NCBI RefSeq assembly: GCF_900157375.1
Contig: NZ_LT721901.1
Location: 2,094,315-2,158,314, forward strand
DNA: 64,000 nucleotides
Reading direction: 5' to 3'
Source of the DNA: Mycobacterium rhizamassiliense
GTDB lineage: Bacteria > Actinomycetota > Actinomycetes > Mycobacteriales > Mycobacteriaceae
The position numbers were made by a program, and so were the translations under genes. The notes under the pieces were generated by a model that saw only the letters and a list, made by a program, of their open reading frames with translations, did not search any database and was not told the origin of the DNA. Of this stretch, positions 50,015 through 60,228 are shown piece by piece; position 1 is the first letter of the stretch; every line of letters starts with the position of its first letter.

Positions 50015-50431
50015 ATGTCGCGTATCCAGTTGGCCCTCAACGTCGACAACCTCGACGAGGCGATCACGTTTTACTCCAAGCTGTTCGGCTCCCCGCCGGC
50101 CAAAGTCAAACCCGGGTACGCCAACTTCGCGATCGACCAGCCCGCGCTCAAGCTGGTGCTGATCGAGAATCCCGACCGCGGCGGCAGCCTAAACCACCTC
50201 GGCGTCGAAGTCGCCGACAGTGACACCGTGCACCGTGAGATCGCCCGGCTAGGCGACCAAGGCCTGTTCACCGAGGAAGAGCTGGGCACCACTTGCTGTT
50301 TCGCCGCCCAGGACAAGGTTTGGGTTACCGGTCCCGGCCGGGAGCGTTGGGAGATCTACACGGTTCTATCCGACTCCGACACCTTCGGAGCCGGCACGGA
50401 TCAACCCGACGAAGCCTGCTGCGCCGGCTGA
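50015..50431 (+). CDS. arsI: ArsI/CadI-type vicinal-oxygen-chelate protein
   Basis: A 138-residue glyoxalase-fold protein. ArsI enzymes cleave the C-As bond of trivalent organoarsenicals; the mycobacterial CadI of M. tuberculosis is closely similar. Metal residues expected from ArsI (Gln, His, Glu) are Gln5, His61 and Glu113. The vicinal pair Cys94-Cys95 (GTTCCFAAQDKVWVTGP) binds the arsenic substrate. A second Cys pair ends the protein (EACCAG). ATG 50015 has GGAGAAGGG upstream. It follows acr3 by 26 bases. No arsC reductase or arsM is next to it. Confidence 0.85.
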   Translation: MSRIQLALNVDNLDEAITFYSKLFGSPPAKVKPGYANFAIDQPALKLVLIENPDRGGSLNHLGVEVADSDTVHREIARLGDQGLFTEEELGTTCCFAAQDKVWVTGPGRERWEIYTVLSDSDTFGAGTDQPDEACCAG

Positions 50432-50437
50432 GCGGAA

Positions 50438-50881
50438 TCAATGCGCGTACGTGGTCTCGGTGTTGGCATCGGAGAACATCTCCGAGACGATCAGCCACGA
50501 GCCATCACCCTGACGCTGCAGGGCCCGCAACGAGAAGTTGTCGCGGTCCAGCGTTTCGCCGCCGACCAACCCCTGACCCTTGACTTGCAGGTGCGCGCTG
50601 ACCAACACCGTTTCCGGCGTCAGCACCCGGAAACTGGTCTGCGGCGGACCCGCGAGCTCGCCGCGATTGAAGTTGGCGTCGCCGAACAGGCCGCGCAGAT
50701 AGTCGACGATCTCGTCGCGCCCGCGCTTGACCGTGCCGAAGGCGTTCACCCAGTCGGCATCCGCGGAGTACACGCCCCGCAGCGCCTCGGCGTCGCGATC
50801 GTCGAACGCCTTGAGCAACGTCAGCAGCGTCTTGCCGATCGCTTCCTGGTCCGCCGCGGGCAGCTCGGAGAAGTCGGCCAC
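50438..50881 (-). CDS. SnoaL-like/NTF2-fold protein
   Basis: A 147-residue protein of the SnoaL-like (SgcJ/DUF4440) NTF2 fold, with AIGKTLLTLLKAFDDRDAEALRGVYSADADWVNAFG and a beta-rich end (WLIVSEMF). Such proteins can be small enzymes or binding domains; no function is assigned. GTG 50881 shares a base with the stop of the Kelch kinase gene (TAGTG), so the two are translationally coupled and probably work together. Confidence 0.8.
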   Translation of the reverse strand: MADFSELPAADQEAIGKTLLTLLKAFDDRDAEALRGVYSADADWVNAFGTVKRGRDEIVDYLRGLFGDANFNRGELAGPPQTSFRVLTPETVLVSAHLQVKGQGLVGGETLDRDNFSLRALQRQGDGSWLIVSEMFSDANTETTYAH

Positions 50882-53800
50882 TACATGAAGTCCAGCGCTT
50901 CGACCGTCGCGATGGGGCCCTCATGCGTCGGACGGTTCGCGCCGCCGATGACGTAGACCGTGTTGCCCACCGTCGCGACCACCTCGGCATGCCGCGGCGT
51001 CGGCATCGGTGTCAGCGTGCTCCACTTGCCCTCGGAGATGTCGTACATCTCGATGACGTTGAGCACCCGGGTCGGCTCCTCGCCACCGACCGCCAGAATC
51101 CGGCCGTCGATGTAGGTGGCGCCGAAGCTTCCTCGTGGAGTCGGCATGCCCACCAACTTGGTCCACTGCCCCGATTGCGGGTCGAACCTTTCTAGAGCCG
51201 AGGAGTTCTTGTCCGAGGACAGGAATCGGCCGCCGACGGTGTAGACGTAGGTGCCGTCCGACACCGCCGCCAGATGCTCGCGCGGGGTGGGCATGTCGGC
51301 GGCGTCCTTCCACGAACTGCCGTCGAACACCTCGGTCTGCGGAACGAGTTGCTTGGCGTTCTGGCCCCCGACGGCGACCAGTTTGTCACCCACCACCGCC
51401 GCGGCCGGCGCCGCGCGAGGGTGGGAGAGGTTCGGCAGTTCGACCCAGTTGCCGCCGCGCAACGCGAACACGCGGTTGGACCCGTCGGCGAGGTTCTCGG
51501 TCGCGCCGCCGAGGACCACCACCTCGCCGCGGAACGTCGCCGCCGCGGCATGGTGCAGCGGAATGGGCAGCGGGGGACCGGTTTCCCACGCCCCGGTCTT
51601 CGGGTCGTAGCTCTCGACCGTCTGCAGGGGAACGCCGTTCTGCAGCCCCCCTATGATCCAGATCTTGTTGTTCAGCACGGCCCACGCCATCATCAGCCGG
51701 GCCGTCGGGGCATCGGGCAACGACCGCCACTGCGCCGCCGGCTGAATCTTGCGGGCCGGCAGTTTCAGCACTTCCGCAGTCGACGTCGGCTGGCTATCGC
51801 CGATGGTGCTCGACCCGCCGATCGCGTAGACGGACTTCTCGACCGCCGCCACGGCCATGCCGTGGCGCGGGGTCGACATGTCGGGCAGACCGGACCACGT
51901 CTTGCTCATCAGATCGAACACCGAAACGCTCTTGAGAACCTGCCCGCCGGACACCCCTCCGACGGCGACCAGCCGGCCGTCGGCAATGGCGACGCCAAGA
52001 TCGCTGCGCGCCTGGGGAAGTGCGGGCAACGTCGTCCAGGTTTTGGCGGCCGGGTCATATGCCTCGACGTTCACCTGGTCGGAGTCCCCGGTGGTGCCGC
52101 CGACGGTATAGACGAGCTTTCCGTCCGACGCCGCGGCCAGCTGCTGGCGCGGAGTCGGTATCGGCGCGCCGAGGCTCCAGGACGTGCCGTCGAAGACCTC
52201 GGTGGTGTTAAGCAGTGCGCCGTGGGCGTCGACGCCGCCGGTGACGACCAGGCGGTCGCCCACGACCGCGGCCGCCGCTCCCGCGCGGGGCTGCAGCAAC
52301 CGAGGCAACTCCACCCAGTGACTGTTGACGACCCGCCAAACCTGGTCGTTCGCAACAGGTTTGCCGCCGACGCTCTTGAAGCCGCCGAGTACCACGGGGT
52401 TGCCCTGCCAGTTGACCGCCATCGCGTCCTGCACGGCGACGGGTAGATCGTCGCCGCCCTTCCAGCTGTCGATGACGGGGTCGTAGCCCTCTTGTAGTGC
52501 CGTGACGGCGCCGTCGCTACGAATCCCGCCGAACACCCAGATGGTTCCGTCGACCTGCGTCGTCGCGGTCTCAACGCGCGACACACGGTCGTTGGTGATC
52601 GCCTTCCACGCCACCGGCGCCTGGGCCGTCGACGGGGTCGCGGCGCGCTTCTGGTTGTTGTTATCGGGTGCGAGCCCGAAATAGAGGCCCCCGATTACCA
52701 GCAGCACGACCACGACGAGGGCACCGCCGGTCAGCGCCATCCGGTTGCGCTTCTTCCCGGGTTCGGTCAACCATGCTCGCGCGCCGGCCAGCGGGGACTT
52801 CCGCGACGGCGGCGGGGTGCTGCCCGCGCCGCCGGCGTCCGCCATCTTTTGCGTCGGGCCGGACGACATCATTTGCGTCGGATCCGAGGCAGCGACTTGA
52901 GTCTCGGGCACCGGTTCGTTGTGCATGCTGCGCAAGATGTTCGCCGCCTCGACGAACTCTTCCGGTGGGGCGGGCGGCTCCTGCGGGCGGGACAGCTGCC
53001 CGGTCGTGGCGTCACGCGGGGGCGGGGCCACCGGCGTCACCCGGGCATTCGGCTGGTTGATACCGGTCGAGGCCGAATCGAAGGAGCTATCGGTGATCGC
53101 CATCGAGTCGGGCCGCAGGCCGCAGCTGCGCTGCACCGACTGCAGTTCGCGGCCGAACTCGGCCGCCGAGAGTGGCCGTTCGGCCGGATCGATCGACATG
53201 GCGTGCTCGATCGCCGCGCACACCGCGTCCGGGATTCCTTCCGGACGCATGTCGGGCACCCGGGTGGTGCTGATGCGCAGGTATTGCGCGACCAGATCCT
53301 CGTCGTTCTTGCGCTCGTGAGCAGCACTGCCGGCGACGAGCGCATAGATGGTCGCGCCGAGCGAGTAGAGGTCGGAAGCCACCGTCGCCGGTCCGCCGGT
53401 CATCACCTCGGGCGCGGTGTAATCGATTGTGCCGGAGAAGAATCCGGTCGCAGTCTCGTATCCGCCTTCGATGTGGGCGATCCCGAAATCGCTCAGCTGC
53501 GGCTCGCCGTAGTCGTTGACGAGTACGTTGGCTGGCTTGATGTCCCGGTGCAGGGTGCCGCTTCGGTGCGCGGTTTCCAATGCCCCGCACAGCTTCACAC
53601 CGATCCGCAGGGCCTCGGGCCACGGGATCGGCCCTTCCTGTCGCAACCGGACGGCCAACGAATCGGCGGCCATGTACGGCATCACGATGTACGGCCGGCC
53701 GCTGTCGGTGACGCCGACGCGCAGAATGTTGACGATGTTCGGATGGCCCGACAGGCCACCCATCGCATAACCCTCGCGCAGGAATCGTTCTCTGCTCTCG

Positions 53801-53988
53801 TCGTTGATGTGCGACGGCAGCACCTTGCAGGCGACCTTGCGCCCGAGTGCGGTCTCGTAGCAGCAGTAGACCACTCCGGCACCGCCGCGGCCGACTTGGC
53901 GTGCTTCTTCGAATCCAGCGGCGGCTAGCTCCGCTGTGATCCCGCTAGTCGGTGAAGCCGTACCGTCGGCCTTGGGTCCGTCAGCCAT
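50881..53988 (-). CDS. Receptor-type Ser/Thr protein kinase with extracellular Kelch propeller
   Basis: A 1035-residue membrane kinase. The kinase domain spans about residues 25-290: Gly loop VGRGGAGVVY, Lys in VACKVLP, HRDIKPANVL, DFGIAH and SGTIDYTAPEV; all catalytic residues are intact. A Pro-rich juxtamembrane stretch leads to one transmembrane helix (about 425-450, ALTGGALVVVVLLVIGGLYFG). Some ten Kelch-like blades follow outside the membrane (for example VYTVGG, VVLGGA, VYVIGG with PTPR turns). The layout resembles PknD, which carries an NHL propeller. ATG 53988 is preferred over TTG 54003. It is co-translated with the SnoaL-like gene. Confidence 0.92.
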   Translation of the reverse strand: MADGPKADGTASPTSGITAELAAAGFEEARQVGRGGAGVVYCCYETALGRKVACKVLPSHINDESRERFLREGYAMGGLSGHPNIVNILRVGVTDSGRPYIVMPYMAADSLAVRLRQEGPIPWPEALRIGVKLCGALETAHRSGTLHRDIKPANVLVNDYGEPQLSDFGIAHIEGGYETATGFFSGTIDYTAPEVMTGGPATVASDLYSLGATIYALVAGSAAHERKNDEDLVAQYLRISTTRVPDMRPEGIPDAVCAAIEHAMSIDPAERPLSAAEFGRELQSVQRSCGLRPDSMAITDSSFDSASTGINQPNARVTPVAPPPRDATTGQLSRPQEPPAPPEEFVEAANILRSMHNEPVPETQVAASDPTQMMSSGPTQKMADAGGAGSTPPPSRKSPLAGARAWLTEPGKKRNRMALTGGALVVVVLLVIGGLYFGLAPDNNNQKRAATPSTAQAPVAWKAITNDRVSRVETATTQVDGTIWVFGGIRSDGAVTALQEGYDPVIDSWKGGDDLPVAVQDAMAVNWQGNPVVLGGFKSVGGKPVANDQVWRVVNSHWVELPRLLQPRAGAAAAVVGDRLVVTGGVDAHGALLNTTEVFDGTSWSLGAPIPTPRQQLAAASDGKLVYTVGGTTGDSDQVNVEAYDPAAKTWTTLPALPQARSDLGVAIADGRLVAVGGVSGGQVLKSVSVFDLMSKTWSGLPDMSTPRHGMAVAAVEKSVYAIGGSSTIGDSQPTSTAEVLKLPARKIQPAAQWRSLPDAPTARLMMAWAVLNNKIWIIGGLQNGVPLQTVESYDPKTGAWETGPPLPIPLHHAAAATFRGEVVVLGGATENLADGSNRVFALRGGNWVELPNLSHPRAAPAAAVVGDKLVAVGGQNAKQLVPQTEVFDGSSWKDAADMPTPREHLAAVSDGTYVYTVGGRFLSSDKNSSALERFDPQSGQWTKLVGMPTPRGSFGATYIDGRILAVGGEEPTRVLNVIEMYDISEGKWSTLTPMPTPRHAEVVATVGNTVYVIGGANRPTHEGPIATVEALDFM

Positions 53989-54249
53989 ATTCTCGACGCT
54001 CAACTCCCAGTGTTAACCGGATCAGGGAGCTCAAGAGTAACGCTCGTCACACGCGGCGGGAACGCAATCTGTCCATGATTTCTCCCGATACCCCCGCTGA
54101 ACAGCCCGGCTAGCTGAAATCGCGGGTCTCGCGGGCTCAGCGGCACGTAGCAGCCCTGGCCTGATGGCGCGGCCGCGGCGCCGGGGACGAGGACATTCGC
54201 GGTCGCGTAATTCGGGTCAAAGATGTTCTGACGCCGGAGGTTTCCTGCG

Positions 54250-54255
54250 GATAAT
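54250..54255 (+). promoter_or_regulatory. Candidate -10 box for nat
   Basis: GATAAT ends seven bases before the nat ATG at 54262, suggesting a leaderless transcript from a promoter of its own. The 258 bases between the kinase gene and nat hold nothing else clear; a KstR half-site-like TGTTCTGA near 54224 has no partner. Confidence 0.5.
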
Positions 54256-54261
54256 GGGTGT

Positions 54262-55092
54262 ATGACGCTGGACCTGAGCGGTTACTTCGATCGGATCAAC
54301 TACGGCGGCACCGCCCGGCCGACGCTGGAAGTGCTGCAGGATCTCATGACCGCACACACCCGGACCATCCCGTTCGAGAACCTCGATCCGCTGATGGGGG
54401 TGGCGGTCGACGACCTGGGTCCAGAGGCCTTGACGGACAAGTTGGTTCGCCGGCGCCGCGGGGGCTACTGCTACGAACAGAACGGGCTACTGGGCCACGC
54501 GCTTGCCGCAATCGGCTTCCGGGTCCGGCGCCTGGCGGGTCGCGTGGTGTGGATGGCGCCACCCGACGCTCCGCTGCCGGCGCAGACCCACACCGTGCTG
54601 GCGGTGACGTTCCCCGGCTCCGACGGGCCCTATCTGGCCGACGTCGGCTTCGGCGGCCAGACGCTGACCTCTCCCATTCGCTTCCAGACGGGCAACGTCC
54701 AGGAGACGACACATGAGCCGTACCGATTGGATGACCACGGCGATGGACTGTTGCTGCAGGCGCTGGTGGCCGGGGAGTGGCAGCCACTTTACGAGTTCAC
54801 CACGCGGACCCAACCGGGAATCGACCTGAAGGTCGGCAGCTGGTTCGTCTCGACCAACCCGGCGTCGCACTTCGTGACGAGCCTGATGGCCGCGCTGGTC
54901 ACCGACGACGGTCGCTACAACCTGGCCGGCCGCAAGCTGACCGTCCACCGCGAGGGCGGATCCGAAAAGACCGTCCTTGCCGACGCTGCCGCCGTCGTCG
55001 ATACGCTGCGCGACCGATTCGGGATCAATATCGACGATCTCGGCGACCGCGGCCTACTCGAATCGCGCATCGACGGCATTCTCGACAGTTAA
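54262..55092 (+). CDS. nat: Arylamine N-acetyltransferase
   Basis: Transfers acyl groups from acetyl- or propionyl-CoA to arylamines such as isoniazid and is linked to cholesterol catabolism in mycobacteria. The 276-residue protein keeps the catalytic triad Cys70 (RRGGYCYEQN), His110 (QTHTVLAV) and Asp127 (YLADVGFGG). ATG 54262 is probably leaderless. In M. tuberculosis nat is the end of the hsa operon. Here it is about 6.7 kb from hsaB and must be expressed separately. Confidence 0.97.
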   Translation: MTLDLSGYFDRINYGGTARPTLEVLQDLMTAHTRTIPFENLDPLMGVAVDDLGPEALTDKLVRRRRGGYCYEQNGLLGHALAAIGFRVRRLAGRVVWMAPPDAPLPAQTHTVLAVTFPGSDGPYLADVGFGGQTLTSPIRFQTGNVQETTHEPYRLDDHGDGLLLQALVAGEWQPLYEFTTRTQPGIDLKVGSWFVSTNPASHFVTSLMAALVTDDGRYNLAGRKLTVHREGGSEKTVLADAAAVVDTLRDRFGINIDDLGDRGLLESRIDGILDS

Positions 55093-55283
55093 AAACTATT
55101 GCGACGGCAACATTCATTTTCAATCGCCATCCCGCACGTCTGGTTGTTCGCGAAAACCGGGTTGAGCAGCGGTCACCCGGGGCCGCCAATTGCAGCCGAA
55201 AAAGCCGACTTTCGCTGACAGTGATGCCGGTCATACACCATCGGATAGGTAAATAACGCACACGTCTACTAGCCTGGCCTACC

Positions 55284-57126
<1,843 letters not shown>

Positions 57127-57137
<11 letters not shown>

Positions 57138-58296
57138 CCGACAGCCACGGTCCGATCCGGCGCAACGCCTCTTCGATGTCGCCGGTCGGTCCGGCGAACG
57201 ACAGCCGGACGAATTTATTGCCCTGCACGGTGTCGAAGTCGATGCCCGGCGCGATAGCAACGCCGGTATCGGCCAACAGCTTTGAGCAGAAGGCCATCGA
57301 GTCGTCGGTGTAGTCCGATACGTCGGCGTAGACGTAGAACGCGCCGTCGGTGGGGGCCAGCCGGTCCAGGCCGATGCGGCGCAGCCCGTCGAGCAGCAGC
57401 GAGCGGTTGACCGTGTAATGGTGCAGGTTCGCGTCGGCCTCGGCAGTCGCCTCGGGCGTAAATGCCGACACCGCGGCGATTTGCGACAGCACCGGCGGGC
57501 AGATGGTGAAGTTGCCGGTCAGGCGGTCCACGGCACGGCGCAGCTCGGTAGGCACCAGCAACCAGCCCAGCCGCCAGCCCGTCATCGCGTAGTACTTGGA
57601 AAAGCTGTTGACCACCAACGCATTTCGCGAGGTCTGCCAGGCGCAGCTGGTTTGCGGCGCGCCCTCGTAGACCAGGCCGTGGTAGACCTCGTCGCTGATC
57701 AGCCGCGCCCCGGTCTCGTCGCACCACGCCGCGATCGCCGCCAGCTCGTCCGCCGGTATCACCGTCCCGGTGGGATTGGCCGGGCTGGCGACGATCACAC
57801 CGCGCACGGGCGGATCGAGCTCGGCGAGCATCTGCGCGGTCGGCTGAAACCGGGTCTGCGGCCCGCACGGGAGCTCGACGACCTCACAACCCAACGCGGA
57901 CAATATGTTTCGGTAGCACGGATAGCCGGGGCTGGCCAGCGCGACCCGATCGCCGACGTCGAAGCACGCCAGGAACGCGAGCAGGAAGCCGCCGGAGGAA
58001 CCCGTGGTGATCACGACCGCGTCGGACTCGACGTCGATGTCGTGCAGCCGCCGGTAGTCGGCCGCGATCGCGGCACGCAATTCTGGAATGCCCAATGCCA
58101 CGGTGTAGCCCAGCTGGTTGGCCTGCAGCGCGGCCGCCGCCGCCGCGCGCACCGGCTCGGGCGCCCCGACGCTGGGCTGTCCCGCCGAGAGGTTGACCAG
58201 GTCGCCGTGACTGCGCTGTCGCTCCGCGGCCGCCAGCCAGACGTCCATCACATGGAAGGGCGGAATGCCGGCACGCAATGCGACGGGGTCGTTCAC
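57127..58296 (-). CDS. aspB: PLP-dependent aminotransferase (AspB-like)
   Basis: A 389-residue fold-type I class I/II aminotransferase. The PLP Lys lies in NSFSKYYAMTGWRLGW. SPANPTGTV holds the Asn of the PLP site, SDEVYHGL the Asp-x-x-Tyr, and FVRLSFAG the C-terminal Arg. The name follows Rv3565; the true substrate is not known, and its tight link to the fadE genes suggests a role near steroid ring degradation. GTG 58296 overlaps the fadE33 stop (GTGA). The 3' end overlaps the convergent FAAL gene by 11 bases. Confidence 0.9.
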
Positions 58297-59243
58297 GACG
58301 TTTCGAGCACCTCGGATTCCAGTTGGCGCAGCAGTTCCCTGGACGATGCCAGCAGGTGCGCGCTGCCGTGTGCGCGCTTGAAGTACAGGTGCATGTCGTG
58401 TTCCCAGGTGATGGCGATGCCGCCGTGCAGCTGGATCGCCTCGCCCGCCACGGTACACAGCGCTTCGGTGGCGGCCAGGCGAGCGGTTGCGGCGCCGGTC
58501 GGCGTGGGGTCGACGCACGCGTCGGCGACCACGGCCCGCGCCGCGGACACCGCGACATACAGGTCGGCCATCCGATGCTTGAGCGCCTGGAAGCTGCCGA
58601 TCGGGCGGCCGAATTGCACACGACTCTTGGCGTACTCGACGGTGAGGTCCAGGCAGCGCTCGGCGGCCCCAATCTGCTCGGCCGCCAACAGGATTGCCGC
58701 GGTGTCGGCCAGCCCGGGGTCGGGCCCCAGCGCGACGCTCTCTTCGGCCGCGACGCAGGCCAGCCTGCGGGTGGGATCCATCGTGGTCACCGGCTCCGCG
58801 GTGAACCGCGTCCACCTGCTCAGCTCACCGTCGGCCGCGGCGACGACCACGTCGGCGATGTCGCCGTTGACCACATAGTCCGCGTCGAGCACCAGCGCGC
58901 CGATCGAGCTGCCCATGGCGAGGGCCTCGAGCGTCTCGCCGTCCGGTTCGGGGGCGGCCAGCAGCGCCAGCTCGGCCAGCGTGCTGCCCAGCAGCGGGGA
59001 CGGTACCAGGGCGCGACCCAGCTCCTGCAAAACCGTTGCGGCATCGGCGAGTTCGCCGCCCGCACCGCCCAACTCCTCAGGTATCACCAGCGCGGCGGCG
59101 CCGACCTGCTCGCACAGCAGCTGCCACAGCGACTCGTCGTAGCCCTTTTCGGACTCCATAGCGGCGCGCACCGCCGCCGGGCCCGCGTGCTTGGCGACCA
59201 GGGCGGCGACGGTCTCGCGCAGCAGCTCTCGCTCTTCACTCAT
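58293..59243 (-). CDS. fadE33: FadE33 acyl-CoA dehydrogenase
   Basis: A 316-residue acyl-CoA dehydrogenase-fold subunit in the steroid C/D-ring pathway. It has ALVIPEELGGAGGELADAATVLQELGRALVP, LDLTVEYAKSRVQFGRPIGSFQALKHRMADLYV and the C-terminal QLHGGIAITWEHDMHLYFKRAH. It is shorter than a full FadE and probably forms a heterotetramer with another FadE, as known for these cholesterol enzymes. ATG 59243 is chosen since GAGGAGG then has nine-base spacing; GTG 59252 adjoins the ribosome site. Confidence 0.93.
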   Translation of the reverse strand: MSEERELLRETVAALVAKHAGPAAVRAAMESEKGYDESLWQLLCEQVGAAALVIPEELGGAGGELADAATVLQELGRALVPSPLLGSTLAELALLAAPEPDGETLEALAMGSSIGALVLDADYVVNGDIADVVVAAADGELSRWTRFTAEPVTTMDPTRRLACVAAEESVALGPDPGLADTAAILLAAEQIGAAERCLDLTVEYAKSRVQFGRPIGSFQALKHRMADLYVAVSAARAVVADACVDPTPTGAATARLAATEALCTVAGEAIQLHGGIAITWEHDMHLYFKRAHGSAHLLASSRELLRQLESEVLETS

Positions 59244-59292
59244 TTGCGCCACTCCTCCTCATCGCTGCGCTCTGCATCGTCGCCGGCGCGAC

Positions 59293-60228
59293 TCACAGCG
59301 CCTCCAGCACTCTGCGTCGATGCCCCTCCGGCGTGCCCCACGCCGAACGCAATGCTTGCACCCGGAGCAGCGTCAGGGATAGGTCGTGTTCCTGGGTGAA
59401 GCCGATCGCGCCGTGGGTCTGCAGCGACGCACGGGCCGCCAGCAGTCCGGCCTCGGACGCCGCCGCCTTGGCTGCGCTCACGTCGCGCGGTTCCAGCGTC
59501 AGCGCGGCCCCGTACACCAGCGGACGGGCCAGCTCGATCACGATGTGCACGTCGGCCAGCTTGTGCTTGATGGCCTGATATGAGCCGATCACCCGGCCGA
59601 ACTGGGTGCGCTGCTTGGCGTATTCGACGGCGTCGCTCAGCAGCGCCTCCGCCGCGCCGATCAACTGTGCGGCGGTGGCCAGCGCCCCGAACTCATACGC
59701 GCGCTGGGTATCCGCCTGCCAGGCGTCCCCTGTCGCGGTGACGTCGTACAGGCGGCGGCTCGGATCGACGGACCGAACGCATTCGCCGACAGTCGCTTCG
59801 CTGACGCCGTCGTCGGTGGCCAGCAACACCAGGCCCGCGGCCTCGGCGTCGACCGCGCGCGGCGTCTCGGGCGGCTGTGCGACGCTGACGATCAGTTCAC
59901 CGGACGCCAGCTGCGCGCTGCGCTCGTCGTCGGCGAGCAAAATCGGTGCCACGGCAATGGATTCGGCGACCGGCCCGGGCACGCACCAGCGCCCCAGGCG
60001 TTCGAGGGCGACCACCAGGTCCACCGGCTCGGCCCCGATGCCGTCGAACTTCTCCGGCACGGCCAGCGCGGTGACGCCGAGTTCAGCCAACTGCTCCCAC
60101 ACCTTGCGGCCGGACGCCACGTCGCCGTCGGCCCACGCGCGTATCGCGTCGGGCAGGTTTGCCGCGCCCAGCGCGGCGTCGATGCTGGCGGCGAAGTCGC
60201 GTCGCTGTTCGTCGAGCGCAAATTTCAC
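59293..60228 (-). CDS. fadE32: FadE32 acyl-CoA dehydrogenase
   Basis: A 311-residue acyl-CoA dehydrogenase subunit of the steroid ring cluster. It has VTALAVPEKFDGIGAEPVDLVVALERLGR, LLSDAVEYAKQRTQFGRVIGSYQAIKHKLADVHIV and the C-terminal TQEHDLSLTLLRVQ. It is thought to act with FadE31/FadE33 on CoA thioesters from rings C and D. GTG 60228 overlaps the fadE31 stop by four bases. An open frame continuing to 61242 is antisense-type background of fadE31 and not coding. Confidence 0.93.
   Translation of the reverse strand: MKFALDEQRRDFAASIDAALGAANLPDAIRAWADGDVASGRKVWEQLAELGVTALAVPEKFDGIGAEPVDLVVALERLGRWCVPGPVAESIAVAPILLADDERSAQLASGELIVSVAQPPETPRAVDAEAAGLVLLATDDGVSEATVGECVRSVDPSRRLYDVTATGDAWQADTQRAYEFGALATAAQLIGAAEALLSDAVEYAKQRTQFGRVIGSYQAIKHKLADVHIVIELARPLVYGAALTLEPRDVSAAKAAASEAGLLAARASLQTHGAIGFTQEHDLSLTLLRVQALRSAWGTPEGHRRRVLEAL

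Noticed and set aside
54221..54231. KstR half-site TGTTCTGA upstream of nat
   Set aside because: No second half-site; too short to call an operator.
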